DNA of 64,000 nucleotides from Mastigocoleus testarum BC008 (GTDB lineage Bacteria; Cyanobacteriota; Cyanobacteriia; Cyanobacteriales; Nostocaceae). A program made the translations under genes and the position numbers. Location of the stretch: assembly GCF_001456025.1 (NCBI RefSeq), contig NZ_LMTZ01000086.1:1-64000 (forward strand). Reading direction: 5' to 3'. Every line of letters begins with the position of its first letter. Within the stretch, counting starts at the first letter, position 1. The notes beneath the pieces are model-generated. The model was not told the origin of the DNA. It did no database searches and saw only the letters and a list, made by a program, of their open reading frames with translations. This document shows positions 35,085 through 45,946 of the stretch, piece by piece.

Positions 35085-38000
35085 ATGCCTACTCGTAAAA
35101 AACTGTATCTCAAGGAAACAGTAAATGATGACTTATTCGTAGTTGGTATTGGTACATCAGCAGGTGGGTTGAGTGTTTTAGAAGAACTGTTCGATCACCT
35201 ACCCTCCGATAGCGGTGCTGCTTTTGTTGTGATTCAGCATCTCTCGCCAGATTTTAAAAGCTTGATGAAAGAATTACTCCAGCGACACACGGGTATGGAA
35301 GTTCATCGAGTTACACAAGATATGCAGTTGCAGCCCAATTCGGTGTATCTAATTCCTCCAGGTAAGAATTTAGTTTTAGAAACCAACTTATTAAGGTTAG
35401 AAGAACGTAAAAAAAACGAAAATGATAGATACGAACTCAACTTTCCCATCGATCTGTTCTTTACCTCTTTAGCTAATAACTACAAAGAACGATCCATTGG
35501 GGTAATTTTGTCAGGCTCAGGTAGTGACGGAACCCATGGCTTAAAGATTATTAATGAAGCAGGGGGAGTATCTTTAGTACAAGATCCAGAAACGGCAGAG
35601 TTTGATGGTATGCCCCGCAGTGCGATCGCTACTGGAGTCGTAAACCAAATTCTCCCCCCCCAAGAACTAGCGCAACTAATCTATCAATGCATTCTCTCAC
35701 CTGCAGATTGTCTAGAAATTGAGTCTAATGACACAAGCTTTCTGACTTCTTCTCACCTTCAGCAAATGGCTAATCTTTTGCTTGAAACGGAAAAAATCGA
35801 TTTTTCTCACTACAAAACTAGTACCATATCACGACGGATTCACCGTCGCCGTTTGATTAATAACTTTCCAGATATCGCCAGTTATCTTAAATTTCTCCAT
35901 CACTCTGAGGAAGAAAGGAAAGTTCTTTGCTCGGATTTACTAATTAACGTCACTCATTTTTTCCGCGATCAAGCAGCCTGGAATCATTTAGAAAATAATA
36001 TTTTGCCCGTTTTAATCGAGCAGGCCAAACCCCAGGAAGAATTGAGGTTTTGGGTAGCGGCTTGCTCTACGGGGGAAGAAGCTTATTCCCTAGCGATTTT
36101 GATCCATGAAGCCTTAGAGGATTTAAATAAATCCCAGAGAGTAAAGATTTTTGCTACCGATATAGATCACACTGCGTTAAAAAAAGCTTCTACGGGAATT
36201 TACCCCCAATCTATTGTTAATCATATCACTCCCGAACGATTACAAAAATATTTCATCCCCAAAGATGAATCTTTTCAGGTGATACGCACATTAAGAGAAA
36301 TGTTAATTTTCTCCCCCCAAGATCTGACTAAAGATGCGGGTTTTACCCGTATGCACTTAATCAGCTGCCGTAATGTCCTAATTTATATGCAGTCGGATTT
36401 GCAACAACAGATACTGCGTAATCTTCATTTCTCTTTATTGGTCAAGGGAGTGCTCTTTCTAGGAGAAGCTGAATCTTTAGGAATATTTACTTCTGAATTT
36501 ACAGCTTTAAACAAAAAATGGAAAATTTACCAAAAAAGAAGAGATATTAAGTTCGCCATTCCTCCAAGAACCATCTCTAAATTTACCGTCAACTCTTATT
36601 CTCAGACTTTAAAACCTAAATTTCCAAATAATACAAAATCAATTCATGAGCATAGTCTCCAACGCATGTTAAACGACTCTCACTCGGTTATCATGCTGGT
36701 GAGTTCAGATTATCAATTACTTTATGTTTATGGCAACTCAAGTAAACTATTTAAACCTCCATATGGGGAAATTGTTACTGATGTTACCAAAATGGTAGTA
36801 TTGCCCTTACAGCTACCTCTAAATACTGCCCTTCATCGAGCTAAAAAAGAAAAGAAATCGATTATTTATTCTGAAATTAAACTAGAACAGGGAAGGAATA
36901 CGTATTATATAAACCTCAAGGTTATTCCCCCAGAAAATAATTGGGAAAGTGGGAACTTTTATCTGGTACAAATTAATCGCAAAGAAATTGTACCGTCTCT
37001 AGAAAAAACACCAGTACAAATATTTGAAGCTAACAATGAAGCTCAACGGCGAATTTTAGAATTAGAGCATGAGTTGCAACATACCCGGGAAAATCTTCAA
37101 GCATTAATCGAAGAATTAGAAACTACTAACGAAGAACAACAGGCATCAAATGAAGAATTAACCGCCTCCAATGAAGAACTACAAAGCACTAATGAAGAAT
37201 TACATTCAGTTAATGAAGAACTGCACACAGTTAACATTGAGTATCAGTCAAAAATCTTAGAACTTACTCAACTCAATGACGACATTGATAATTTACTTAA
37301 GAGTACAGAAATTGGAGTTATCTTTTTAGACTCAGAGTTAAAAATTCGTAAGTTTACCCCTGCTGCAACAGCAGCAGTCTCCGTACGCCACACAGATCTA
37401 GAACGCCCGTTAAAAGAACTTACCCTCAAAATAGAATGCCCTAATTTACAAGCATTGTTGGAGGAAGTCAATTCAAATCAAAAATCTATTGAATTAGAGG
37501 TTAAGCATCTAGAATGTGACTCCTATCTCTTGGTGCGAATCCACCCTTATCACACGGAAAACCAACAAAGACAGGGAATTGTAATTAGTTTTGTCAAAAT
37601 AGATGAAATTAAAGTAGTTCAGCTGCAACTAGAAAATACTTTAACAGAGTTACAAAGTAAAAAACAGGAAATAAACAACTTTTTTAATCTATCTCTAGAA
37701 CTTTTATGTGTAGCTACTCCACAGAATAATTGTTTTAGACGAATTAACCCCAGTTTTGAAAGGATTTTAGGGTATACCCAAGAGGAATTGCTCAATCAAC
37801 CATTCCTGAATTTTATTCACCCTGACGACGTACAATCTAGCATCGAAGAGCTAAAAAGACTGGAAAAAGATCGTGATACCATAGGTTTTAAGAATCGTTA
37901 CCGCTGCAAAGATGGTTCTTATCGTTATTTTCAATGGATGGCAACTTCCTATCAGGGACTGTTATATGCCAGCGCCCGCGACCTCACCGAACAAAAACTT

Positions 38001-40715
38001 GCTCAAGAATTGCAGAGCCGTCAATTGGCAGCGATAGAAACCGCTAGTGATGGCATTGCAATTCTCAGTGATGATAGGTTTATTTATCTTAATCAAGCTC
38101 ACCTAGAGATTTTTGGCTACACTCAACCCGAAGAATTAATCGGTCAATCTTGGCATATTCTCTACGAACCTGAAGAATTAGGTCGATTCGAACGAGAAAT
38201 ATTTCCTATTTTACAACAGCGGGGAAAATGGCAGGGAGAAGCTTTAGCCAAACACCGCGACGGTCATACTTTTAATGAAGAATTAACTCTCACTTTTACT
38301 CCCGCAGGGGATTTAATTTCTAGTTGTCGGGACATCACCGAAATTAAACAAGCTCAAGAGCAAATCCTGCAAGCCAATGCTGAGCTAGAACAGCGAGTTG
38401 CCCAGCGTACGCAAAGCTTAGCCAATTTTAGCAATTGCCTTCAACAAATTCATCGTCTAGCGGTTTCCAATTATCAACAGTTAGATGATTTATTTAGCAA
38501 TTATCTCCAAGCTGGATGCCAGATGTTCAATCTACCTACGGGGATTGTCAGCGAGGTCAATGATTCTATATATAATATTGTCGCTGTTGAATCGCCTTTA
38601 GATTTAGAAGTGGGTTACAAATCTCCTTGTCTTTGTACTTACTGTGGGTCGGTAGTAGAAGAAAATCTTTCTACCATTACCTACAATCAGCTTGGGGAAA
38701 GCAAATCAATCAAAAATCCTCCCACTTGTCTCGACTTAAAATTAGAATCCTTTATCATTACGCCAATTTTTGTCAATGGCAATCTCTACGGAAGATTAAT
38801 CTTTTGCGATACTAAATTTAGAAAATCAGAATTTACTGAAGAGGAAAGAAAAATTATCGAGTTGATGGCAAAGGATATTGGTAATTCTATTGCCTCTGTA
38901 CAAACTGAAGCAGCCCTCAGAAAAAACGAAAAACTCTTCCGTAGTACTTTTGAACAAGCAGCAATAGGTATTGCCCATCTTAACCCAGAATTTCGTTTTC
39001 TTAAGGTTAACCAAGGCTTTTGCCAGATGCTCGGCTATTCTGAAGCAGAATTATTACAGAAAGGCTTCGCAGACGTTACCGACCCCGAAGACTCAGTTCT
39101 TGATTTAGAATATGTCAGACAAATGCTAGCTGGGGAGTTCGAAAGTTATTCCTGTGAGAAACGCTACATTGACAGTAATGGCTTGATCGTATGGGCTCAT
39201 TTAACAGTCACTCTAATCAAACATAAGTCGGGAAAAGCGGAATATTTTGTTGCCATAGTTGGAAATATTAGCGATCGCAAACAAGCGGAAATTGATCTTA
39301 AAGAAAGTAAAACCAAACTCCAAAAAGCTAACCAAGCTAAAGATGCTTTTATTGCTCATATGAGCCATGAATTACGCACACCCCTAAATAGCATCCTTGG
39401 TTTTAGTAGCATTTTGCAAAAAGACTCTGATTTAACGACACAGCAACTTGATTCCATAAGAATCATTAATCAATCTGGTCAACATCTGCTGACTCTAATT
39501 AATGACATCCTTGACTTATCGAAAATAACAGCTAACAAACTGCAATTAGAACCACAAGAATTTAATTTTATTCAATTCTTAAACGAAATTGCGACTATCT
39601 TTCGTCTCCGCGCTCAGCAAAAATATTTAAAATTTTCTACTTCAATTTCACCTTCTCTACCTAAAATAGTGAGTGCTGATGAAACCCGATTGCGACAGGT
39701 TTTATTAAACTTACTGGGTAATGCCGTTAAATTTACCTCAAATGGCACCATAACCTTCAAAGTTTCTAATATAAAAACAAAGCAACAAAAGAAACGCCTT
39801 AAGCCTGGAAAAATCCAAAAAATCCGTTTTCAGATCGAAGATACGGGAATCGGCATCCCCAGCACTAAATTCACTGAAATTTTCCTTCCATTTAGACAAT
39901 TAAGAAATATAACTGAAAATCCTGAAGGAACCGGCTTAGGATTAAATATTAGCCAAAACATTATTCAACTTATGGGTAGTCAAATCCAACTGAAAAGCAA
40001 AGTAGGTCAAGGAACTAAGTTTTGGTTCGATTTAGAAATCTTGGAAGCAGATGCCAATATTTTACCCACATCATCTGGGCCTAATTATCAAAATATCCGT
40101 TGTTTGAGGGAACCCCAAAAAATCCTCGTTGTGGATGATCGCAATGACAACCGAGCTTTATTGGTTAGATATCTAGAACCCTTAGGCTTTATCATTGCAG
40201 AAGCTAATAATGGTGAAACAGGTTTAGCTATAGCTGAAACTTTTAAACCCGATGCTATCTTGGTGGATTTAGTTATGCCAGTCATGGATGGTAAAGAAAT
40301 GATTACTAGAATCAAACAACACCATGAGTTACAAAATACAGTAACTATTATGATTTCGGCTAATAGCCAGTCAATTCTCAAACAATCGGAAATGAATTGT
40401 CACGGCTTCTTATCTAAACCTGTAGACTTAGAACAACTGCTAGAACTATTAGAAAGTAATTTACAGTTAGATTGGCAATCAGTCGAAACCGTTACAGAAG
40501 AAGACTTATATGTTCTGGTTGTACCTCCTCAGCAGGAATTAATCCAATTATTAGAACTAGCCAAGTTCGGAGATATAGAAGCAATTAAAGAGCAGATAAA
40601 TTTTTTCGAAGAAACAAATTCTCAATATATCCCTTTTGTGCAAAAGGTTCGACAGCTTGTTCTTAATTGTCAGCAGGAGCAATTAGAAATTTTATTTCAG
40701 AAATTGATAAATTAA
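35085..40715 (+). CDS. CheB-CheR fusion hybrid sensor kinase (PAS/GAF/HK/REC)
   Basis: An 1876-aa protein. Residues 18-200 are a CheB methylesterase domain with the triad Ser25 (GTSAGG), His52 (VIQHLS) and Asp148 (GSGSDGTHG). Residues about 225-480 are CheR methyltransferase ([16 protein letters not shown]). A long coiled coil follows at about 655-730 (repeated EELxxxNEE). Next come PAS domains (about 735-850, 860-975, 980-1090), a GAF domain (about 1115-1265), another PAS (about 1285-1405), HisKA with His1428 ([12 protein letters not shown]), HATPase_c ([16 protein letters not shown]) and a receiver with Asp1727. The CheB lacks its own receiver. No methyl-accepting receptor or cheA/W gene is nearby. 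The 40775 terminator separates it from the next gene. Confidence 0.92.
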   Translation: MPTRKKLYLKETVNDDLFVVGIGTSAGGLSVLEELFDHLPSDSGAAFVVIQHLSPDFKSLMKELLQRHTGMEVHRVTQDMQLQPNSVYLIPPGKNLVLETNLLRLEERKKNENDRYELNFPIDLFFTSLANNYKERSIGVILSGSGSDGTHGLKIINEAGGVSLVQDPETAEFDGMPRSAIATGVVNQILPPQELAQLIYQCILSPADCLEIESNDTSFLTSSHLQQMANLLLETEKIDFSHYKTSTISRRIHRRRLINNFPDIASYLKFLHHSEEERKVLCSDLLINVTHFFRDQAAWNHLENNILPVLIEQAKPQEELRFWVAACSTGEEAYSLAILIHEALEDLNKSQRVKIFATDIDHTALKKASTGIYPQSIVNHITPERLQKYFIPKDESFQVIRTLREMLIFSPQDLTKDAGFTRMHLISCRNVLIYMQSDLQQQILRNLHFSLLVKGVLFLGEAESLGIFTSEFTALNKKWKIYQKRRDIKFAIPPRTISKFTVNSYSQTLKPKFPNNTKSIHEHSLQRMLNDSHSVIMLVSSDYQLLYVYGNSSKLFKPPYGEIVTDVTKMVVLPLQLPLNTALHRAKKEKKSIIYSEIKLEQGRNTYYINLKVIPPENNWESGNFYLVQINRKEIVPSLEKTPVQIFEANNEAQRRILELEHELQHTRENLQALIEELETTNEEQQASNEELTASNEELQSTNEELHSVNEELHTVNIEYQSKILELTQLNDDIDNLLKSTEIGVIFLDSELKIRKFTPAATAAVSVRHTDLERPLKELTLKIECPNLQALLEEVNSNQKSIELEVKHLECDSYLLVRIHPYHTENQQRQGIVISFVKIDEIKVVQLQLENTLTELQSKKQEINNFFNLSLELLCVATPQNNCFRRINPSFERILGYTQEELLNQPFLNFIHPDDVQSSIEELKRLEKDRDTIGFKNRYRCKDGSYRYFQWMATSYQGLLYASARDLTEQKLAQELQSRQLAAIETASDGIAILSDDRFIYLNQAHLEIFGYTQPEELIGQSWHILYEPEELGRFEREIFPILQQRGKWQGEALAKHRDGHTFNEELTLTFTPAGDLISSCRDITEIKQAQEQILQANAELEQRVAQRTQSLANFSNCLQQIHRLAVSNYQQLDDLFSNYLQAGCQMFNLPTGIVSEVNDSIYNIVAVESPLDLEVGYKSPCLCTYCGSVVEENLSTITYNQLGESKSIKNPPTCLDLKLESFIITPIFVNGNLYGRLIFCDTKFRKSEFTEEERKIIELMAKDIGNSIASVQTEAALRKNEKLFRSTFEQAAIGIAHLNPEFRFLKVNQGFCQMLGYSEAELLQKGFADVTDPEDSVLDLEYVRQMLAGEFESYSCEKRYIDSNGLIVWAHLTVTLIKHKSGKAEYFVAIVGNISDRKQAEIDLKESKTKLQKANQAKDAFIAHMSHELRTPLNSILGFSSILQKDSDLTTQQLDSIRIINQSGQHLLTLINDILDLSKITANKLQLEPQEFNFIQFLNEIATIFRLRAQQKYLKFSTSISPSLPKIVSADETRLRQVLLNLLGNAVKFTSNGTITFKVSNIKTKQQKKRLKPGKIQKIRFQIEDTGIGIPSTKFTEIFLPFRQLRNITENPEGTGLGLNISQNIIQLMGSQIQLKSKVGQGTKFWFDLEILEADANILPTSSGPNYQNIRCLREPQKILVVDDRNDNRALLVRYLEPLGFIIAEANNGETGLAIAETFKPDAILVDLVMPVMDGKEMITRIKQHHELQNTVTIMISANSQSILKQSEMNCHGFLSKPVDLEQLLELLESNLQLDWQSVETVTEEDLYVLVVPPQQELIQLLELAKFGDIEAIKEQINFFEETNSQYIPFVQKVRQLVLNCQQEQLEILFQKLIN

Positions 40716-41200
40716 ATGTCGATGACTATCAGCAGTATTACCGCCCTAGCCTTTAAAGATTTTTTGTAATATTTTAAGTAATGTCTAAGTATTACTTAAC
40801 TAGGCTTTTTTTATGTATAAACACTTATTTTTTCTGATTTTCGCCTTTCAGTCGCAAAACACATAGTAATTAATATTACATTATGAAGTGATGAAATATG
40901 AGTTTTAGGGCTTCGTATTCTTGCGTAACTCTGGAAACATAAAAATCGGAAACAACTTTGTAAACCTTAGACTATTATTAGCTTTTAAGCTTTATTTTCT
41001 AATATTATAGAAGCAATAATCGCTTTTCACTTCAAGCCCGAACTAACAAGGATTTTATGTTTCCCTAAGCGTAATAATGATGAAATAAAATTAAAAAATA
41101 TTAGTAATATCCAAAAACAATACAAGTATTTTTACTGGTTACTAGTTAATTCCGAGTCGGTTAAAACCCATAATATGGGTGAAAATAGATTAAGATTAAC
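40716..41200. other. intergenic region between two signalling genes
   Basis: Besides the terminator at 40775 it is A+T-rich and has no gene. A small inverted repeat (CCCATAATATGGG, 41168-41180) lies about 20 nt before the start of the next gene and could affect its translation or bind a regulator. Confidence 0.55.
40775..40812 (+). terminator. rho-independent terminator after the CheB-CheR kinase gene
   Basis: TAAGTAAT (40775-40782) pairs with ATTACTTA (40791-40798) around an 8-nt loop; a tract of seven T follows after ACTAGGC. The stem is A+T-rich, so strength is moderate. Confidence 0.6.
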
Positions 41201-43579
41201 ATGAATAACTTAGTAAATTCTCTACCATCTAAAATAATTTTAATAGTTGATGATAATCCCAATAATTTACAGCTTTTATTTCAATATTTGAAAAAAGTTG
41301 GTTATAAAATTCTCATTGCTCAGAGTGGAAATAAAGCTATTGAAACTGCCAAAGCTAATCATCCCGACCTAATTTTATTAGACGTGATGATGTCGAACCT
41401 TGATGGATTTGCTACCTGTCGTTACTTAAAAAGTAACCCCAGTACCAAAGATATTCCGGTTATTTTTATGACTGCCCTAAAAGAGACCGAAAACAAAGTA
41501 CAGGGCTTTAAATTAGGGGCGGTAGATTACATAACTAAACCGATTAAGGAAGAAGAATTACTAGCACGAATTGAAACCCATCTTTCCCTTCAGAGCTTAC
41601 GTCAAAATTTAGCCCAAGATGCTGCCCAACAAAAATTATTAGGAGAAATCAGCGATCGTATTCGTCAATCACTAGATTTAAAATTAATTTTAGAAACTGC
41701 AACTAAAGAGATAAGAGCTTTATTAGACTGTGACCTTGTTTGGTTAGCTCAAATAAATAATCAAACTCAAATAAACAATCAAAGCATATCGATTAAAGCC
41801 TATGCTTCCAGTGGTATTACAATTGATTTTGAGGAAAATATACCCTATGATTACTTTCTCTTAAATACAAACAACCATCAACATATCTGTTACACAAATA
41901 GTGTAGATGGCAACATACCTTACAGCAAATGCGATCTACAAAACAAAATTCATAAAATTGAAGTAAATAAAACAGAAAACAGAAAGCAGAAAACAGAAAT
42001 TCTCTTAGATGCGCAATCCTTACTTAATCCTAAAGCACGATTAATAGCTCCAATTTTAATTAATCCTACTCAATCAGCAGATCCTAGTACTGTTAAAAAT
42101 ACCTTGTGGGGATGGCTTATTGCAGACCAATATAAATCGTCCCGACAGTGGCAAATAAGAGAGATTGACTTACTAGAAAAATTGACAACCCAATTAGCCA
42201 TTGGCATTAAACAAGGATTACTTTACCAACAATTATCCAAACTAGCTATTGTAGATTCTTTAACTAATCTCTATAATCGCCGTTATTTCGACCAACAACT
42301 ATATAAAGAGTGGTATAGGCTTAAACGCGCTTCTTCTCCCCTGTCATTAATCATCTGTGATGTGGATTGTTTCAAAAAATATAATGATACCTATGGTCAT
42401 CAACTCGGGGATGAGTGCTTGCAACAAGTAGCTAAAGCAATTGCCAGCACAATCAAAAGACCTGGAGATGTATTAACGCGTTACGGAGGAGAAGAATTTG
42501 CTGCAATCTTACCCCACACACCCGAATCTGGAGCAATTAAAGTTGCCGAAGATATGAGGATTGCTGTTAGAGAATTAAATATCCCTCATCTTGATTCCTC
42601 AACAAATTCTGTTGTCACCATTAGTGTTGGTATCGCAAGTGTAATACCCACCTCCGAAAATAATCCCGATCTGTTGCTCAAAGCTGCCGATCTATCTTTA
42701 TATCAATCTAAAGAGCGAGGTCGAGATTGTATTACTGTTTATTCAGACCCCATCTCTACTTTCAAAGAACGTCAAGAAAAAACCAAATGCTGGGTTAAAC
42801 ATCTTCGCCAAGCTCTCCAAGAAAATTTGTTTAGCCTCTACGCGCAACCCATTGTTCCTTTGGAAGTAGATGACAAAAAAAGATACTTTGAAATTTTATT
42901 GCGCCTTACAGATAAAAGTAATGGAGTTATTTCCCCCAATATATTCTTAGACATAGCAGAGCGTAACTCCCTAATTACTGATATTGATACTTGGGTCGTT
43001 AATAATTTAATGGAAAAGCTCAGCAATTTTCATTCGGAGGGTGAATCTTCTGGAACTAACTTTGATTTACAAGATTATCGCTTTTCCATTAATCTTTCGG
43101 GAGCATCACTCAACAGCGAATCTTTTCTAGAATTTTTGTCACAAAAACTGACCGATTCCCATCTTCCTCCGGACTTATTCTGCTTTGAAATTACTGAAAC
43201 CGTGGCAGTTTCTAATCTGACTAGAGTCTCAAAGTTTATTAATTCTCTCAAAAATCTTGGCTGTAGTTTTGCTCTCGATGACTTTGGTAAAGGTATGTCC
43301 TCTTTGACTTATTTAAAGAATTTACCTGTGGATTATTTAAAAATTGATGGCTCTTTCATCAAGGAATTGAATAGTAATAAAGCCTCAAGGGTAATGGTGG
43401 AAGCAATTAATCACATAGCCGAAGGAATTGGTCTTAAAACCATAGCTGAATTTGTCGAAAATCAAACTATTTTAGATGCTTTACGCAAATTAAAAGTAGA
43501 TTATGTTCAAGGATTTCATTTAGGTCGCCCAGGAATATTGATGGACGTTTTATCTCATCCAGTTTCCAGCAATCCCTAA
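41201..43579 (+). CDS. response regulator with GAF, GGDEF and EAL domains
   Basis: A 792-aa protein. Receiver at residues 11-130 with phospho-acceptor Asp61 (LILLDVMM). GAF-like region at about 150-345. GGDEF domain at about 348-510 with an intact active site G429-G-E-E-F433 and an inhibitory I-site R420-P-G-D423, placed five residues before it. EAL domain at about 535-785 with E564-I-L-L-R, SINLSGASL, FEITET, ALDDFG, LKIDGSF and IAEFVEN, so the metal and catalytic residues appear present despite the EIL variant. It may both make and break c-di-GMP under phosphorylation control. It follows the CheB-CheR hybrid kinase on the same strand, a possible upstream partner. Confidence 0.92.
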   Translation: MNNLVNSLPSKIILIVDDNPNNLQLLFQYLKKVGYKILIAQSGNKAIETAKANHPDLILLDVMMSNLDGFATCRYLKSNPSTKDIPVIFMTALKETENKVQGFKLGAVDYITKPIKEEELLARIETHLSLQSLRQNLAQDAAQQKLLGEISDRIRQSLDLKLILETATKEIRALLDCDLVWLAQINNQTQINNQSISIKAYASSGITIDFEENIPYDYFLLNTNNHQHICYTNSVDGNIPYSKCDLQNKIHKIEVNKTENRKQKTEILLDAQSLLNPKARLIAPILINPTQSADPSTVKNTLWGWLIADQYKSSRQWQIREIDLLEKLTTQLAIGIKQGLLYQQLSKLAIVDSLTNLYNRRYFDQQLYKEWYRLKRASSPLSLIICDVDCFKKYNDTYGHQLGDECLQQVAKAIASTIKRPGDVLTRYGGEEFAAILPHTPESGAIKVAEDMRIAVRELNIPHLDSSTNSVVTISVGIASVIPTSENNPDLLLKAADLSLYQSKERGRDCITVYSDPISTFKERQEKTKCWVKHLRQALQENLFSLYAQPIVPLEVDDKKRYFEILLRLTDKSNGVISPNIFLDIAERNSLITDIDTWVVNNLMEKLSNFHSEGESSGTNFDLQDYRFSINLSGASLNSESFLEFLSQKLTDSHLPPDLFCFEITETVAVSNLTRVSKFINSLKNLGCSFALDDFGKGMSSLTYLKNLPVDYLKIDGSFIKELNSNKASRVMVEAINHIAEGIGLKTIAEFVENQTILDALRKLKVDYVQGFHLGRPGILMDVLSHPVSSNP

Positions 43580-43624
43580 CCCCCATGTGCCGCAAGGCGG
43601 CGGCATCTTAGTGCTATCCCCAAA

Positions 43625-44659
43625 CTAGTTCAAAATCGCTTTTTCTACTTTTGCTGCTTGAAGCTCCCGACCAATAAATACTAAACGGGTTTGACGAGGT
43701 TCTTCATCTAACCACATGCGGTCGTAAAACGAATCAAAGCGATTACCAACTCCTTGAAGAATCATCCGCATTGGCTTTTGAGGAACGTTTATAAAACCTT
43801 TAATGCGATAAATTTCTTCTTGTTGCACTAACTCTTGTAGTTTATTAATCAAAACTTTTGGTTCAAATCCTTGGTCTAAAACAAATTCCACCGAGTTAAT
43901 TCCATCATCATGTTCGTGTTCTTCTTCATGGTCATGATGACTAGGACGATTTTTGAGATTATCTTCAACTGCAGCATTAAAACCTAACAATAAATCGGTA
44001 TTAATTTCTCCGTGATCGCAAGGTACAATTTTAACTCCCGGTGGAACTTGATTTTGTAATGATTCAGTAACTCTAGCAACAGTATCCTTATCAACTAAAT
44101 CTGTTTTCGTTAATAAAACTAAATCTGCAAAAGCTAACTGATCTTCAAATAATTCTTCGAGGGGAGTCTCATGCTCAATACTTTCGTCAGATTCTCGTTG
44201 TTTTTCCAAAGCAGCGAAATCGTTAACAAGATGTCCCATGGCTAAGGCTTGACAATCCACAACCGTGACAACACCATCGACCGTTGCAGCGTTACGAATT
44301 TGATGCCAGCGAAAAGCTTGTACCAAAGGTTTCGGTAAAGCTAAACCTGAAGTTTCTACAAGAATACAGTCAATACTATCTCGTCTCTCAACTAACTGTT
44401 GCATCACTGGATAAAATTCTTCCTGGACGGTACAGCAAAGACATCCATTATTCAGTTCAACAATATTAGTTTGTGGATTCCCTTCTTGATCACAAACTTG
44501 ACACCCACGTAAAATTTCACCATCAATACCAACTTCGCCAAATTCATTGACTAAAACAGCAATACGACGCCCTTGATTATTTTTGAGAAGATTGCGGACA
44601 AGAGTAGTTTTACCAGCACCAAGAAATCCAGTGATAACAGTTACAGGAATTTTATGCAT
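43625..44659 (-). CDS. cobW: CobW-family (COG0523) GTPase, metallochaperone
   Basis: The 344-aa protein is a G3E GTPase. The P-loop is GFLGAGKTT at residues 11-19, the metal motif is C73-L-C75-C76 in NNGCLCC, and the switch/guanine motifs include VETSGLALP and TKTDLVD. A His/Asp/Glu-rich stretch (HHDHEEEHEHDD, about residues 240-251) precedes the C-terminal CobW domain. Such proteins deliver cobalt or zinc to target enzymes. The cobalamin riboswitch upstream at 45128-45262 on the same strand supports a role in cobalt handling for vitamin B12 rather than zinc homeostasis. The gap of about 350 nt between the leader ORF and this start holds a possible gene remnant. Confidence 0.88.
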   Translation of the reverse strand: MHKIPVTVITGFLGAGKTTLVRNLLKNNQGRRIAVLVNEFGEVGIDGEILRGCQVCDQEGNPQTNIVELNNGCLCCTVQEEFYPVMQQLVERRDSIDCILVETSGLALPKPLVQAFRWHQIRNAATVDGVVTVVDCQALAMGHLVNDFAALEKQRESDESIEHETPLEELFEDQLAFADLVLLTKTDLVDKDTVARVTESLQNQVPPGVKIVPCDHGEINTDLLLGFNAAVEDNLKNRPSHHDHEEEHEHDDGINSVEFVLDQGFEPKVLINKLQELVQQEEIYRIKGFINVPQKPMRMILQGVGNRFDSFYDRMWLDEEPRQTRLVFIGRELQAAKVEKAILN

Positions 44660-45007
44660 TGTTATAATGTTCGCGAAAAATTATTGACTCAAATTACAGA
44701 AAGTTAATTTCTTCTCGTTTGAGGATTTACCAATTGAGTCCTCATTTGTAGACGAGATAGTTTAGCACCAGCACTTCGCCCTGAAGTATCTGTACATTTC
44801 TTCAGCTAACCGTACGCAAGAAGTCTCATCAAAGATGAACTGTAGTACAGTCTTTTTGAAAGCAGAACAAAATAGCTAAGTTTTGTAGGGCAAATGGAGC
44901 ATAGATGTAGAAACAAATTTAAGAGGAATTTTTTCAAGCAATTGCTTCTGCATCCATACTTTGAAACACAAAAATTAATGTTTATACAGATCTAATAACT
45001 TAAAAAT
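44660..45007 (-). other. leader region between the riboswitch small ORF and cobW
   Basis: About 350 nt on the cobW side of the riboswitch. It contains only the fragment at 44704-44805. No terminator hairpin with a T tract was found between the riboswitch and cobW, so read-through into cobW is possible. Confidence 0.45.
44704..44805 (-). pseudogene. possible C-terminal gene fragment upstream of cobW
   Basis: A 33-codon minus-strand frame between two stops, without ATG, GTG or TTG at its 5' end, reads like a basic C-terminus (DTSGRSAGAKLSRLQ...). It ends 45 nt before the cobW start. It may be the tail of a decayed riboswitch-controlled gene. It is short, so chance cannot be excluded. Confidence 0.2.
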
Positions 45008-45091
45008 CTACTTACCAAATGCAATACCCTCTGGGTATATATCTCGCATATCTATTTCATTTAATTGCAATAAAAATTGATTCGACATCAT
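45008..45091 (-). CDS. small ORF (27 aa) directly after the cobalamin riboswitch
   Basis: The frame opens with two ATGs (45091 and 45088), preceded by GAGGT at a 4-nt spacing, and encodes MMSNQFLLQLNEIDMRDI plus nine residues to a TAG. The ribosome site begins about 20 nt after the riboswitch body, exactly where a riboswitch controlling translation would act. It could be a coupled leader peptide, a genuine small protein, or the 5' stump of a lost gene. I recognise no family. Confidence 0.4.
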   Translation of the reverse strand: MMSNQFLLQLNEIDMRDIYPEGIAFGK

Positions 45092-45127
45092 CTGTACCTC
45101 GCAGACGTTTTACCTGACTCAGAAAAA

Positions 45128-45262
45128 ATACGGCGGGCATCCTGACTTAGAGATAAACAAAGCTTTTGTTTTATCTCATCACAGTTGCGGGACAGTGTTG
45201 GATTTTCACCAATCTTTCCCCATTACCTCTGATAGCTGTTCCCTACCAGAACCGATATGACA
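45128..45262 (-). promoter_or_regulatory. cobalamin (B12) riboswitch
   Basis: Read on the minus strand, the conserved boxes occur in order: GGTTCTGGTAGGGAAC (45253-45238), GGTGAAAATCC (45210-45200), CCCGCAACTGTGATGAG (45191-45175) and the B12 box AGTCAGGATGCCCGCC (45147-45132). These are the diagnostic core elements of AdoCbl-type riboswitches, with the expected spacing. It lies upstream of the 27-aa ORF and cobW on the same strand. Binding of cobalamin should lower expression. No intrinsic terminator follows, so control is probably by access to the GAGGT ribosome site at about 45097-45101. Confidence 0.92.
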
Positions 45263-45423
45263 TATCTACAGAAGATAGCACAATATGAGTGAGTAAAGCT
45301 TTGGATTTTGGTTCCACAGGTGATATTTTCAAGATTTAGGGCTAATGACTCAAAAATTTATTCATTGCGATCGCCCTCCAGGTTAATTAACTGAGTTAGG
45401 AGTTTTCGTGTGATGAATCCTAA

Positions 45424-45540
45424 CTAGTTTTTTTGGGTCGCCAAAATACAAACAATGATGAAGACTGTAAAACCGACATAAGAGAAAACAGTTAGCCAGT
45501 CTTGCCAGTTAACAGGAATTCCCGCAAATAGATTTATCAT
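45424..45540 (-). CDS. small single-pass membrane protein (38 aa)
   Basis: ATG at 45540 starts a frame reading MINLFAGIPVNWQDWL, then one hydrophobic helix (FSYVGFTVFIIVCILA), ending TQKN. Composition and length are like the small subunits that decorate thylakoid complexes or respiratory oxidases, but it does not match any of the common photosystem, cytochrome b6f or NDH small subunits that I know. A purine-rich AAAGAAAA stretch precedes the start at 14-21 nt, a weak ribosome site. It lies between the riboswitch and the 45641 gene. Confidence 0.5.
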   Translation of the reverse strand: MINLFAGIPVNWQDWLTVFSYVGFTVFIIVCILATQKN

Positions 45541-45640
45541 TCAAATTAATTTTTTTTCTTTGCTAGAGAATTGTTGACCCCTAATATGTATCAGAGACCG
45601 ATAAAAACTATTTTCTAAATTTAAATTTATTTTTCAGAAT

Positions 45641-45946
45641 CTACTTTTTAAAATATTTGCATATCAGCTTACCAGGACTATTTTCTTCAAATGGAACAAC
45701 TTTACCATTGCGCTGAATCTTAAATCTTCCACGACAGTTATATATTTCAACGGGCTTATTCTCTCCGTCAACACTGATTGCGACTCTGTAATTCCAGTAT
45801 CTTTTTGCACTACGTTGAATATTGAGAATACAAATCTCATGTCCATCATAATTACTGCACATTGCATCTTTGTTAGGAATGATCCCGAAAACGGAAATAC
45901 CCGAAAATAGAAAATGTATTGACAATAGTAAGGCAGTAAATTTCAT
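45641..45946 (-). CDS. small secreted protein of unknown function (101 aa)
   Basis: The product has a signal peptide (MKFTALLLSIHFLFSG), then a mature part of about 80 residues with four Cys (in AMCSNY, HEICIL, YNCRGR and KLICKY) that could form two disulfides in the periplasm. The rest is predicted to be beta-rich. I recognise no family, though small secreted proteins of this size and pattern are frequent in cyanobacteria. An overlapping frame (45664-45867) is a shadow. Confidence 0.65.
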   Translation of the reverse strand: MKFTALLLSIHFLFSGISVFGIIPNKDAMCSNYDGHEICILNIQRSAKRYWNYRVAISVDGENKPVEIYNCRGRFKIQRNGKVVPFEENSPGKLICKYFKK

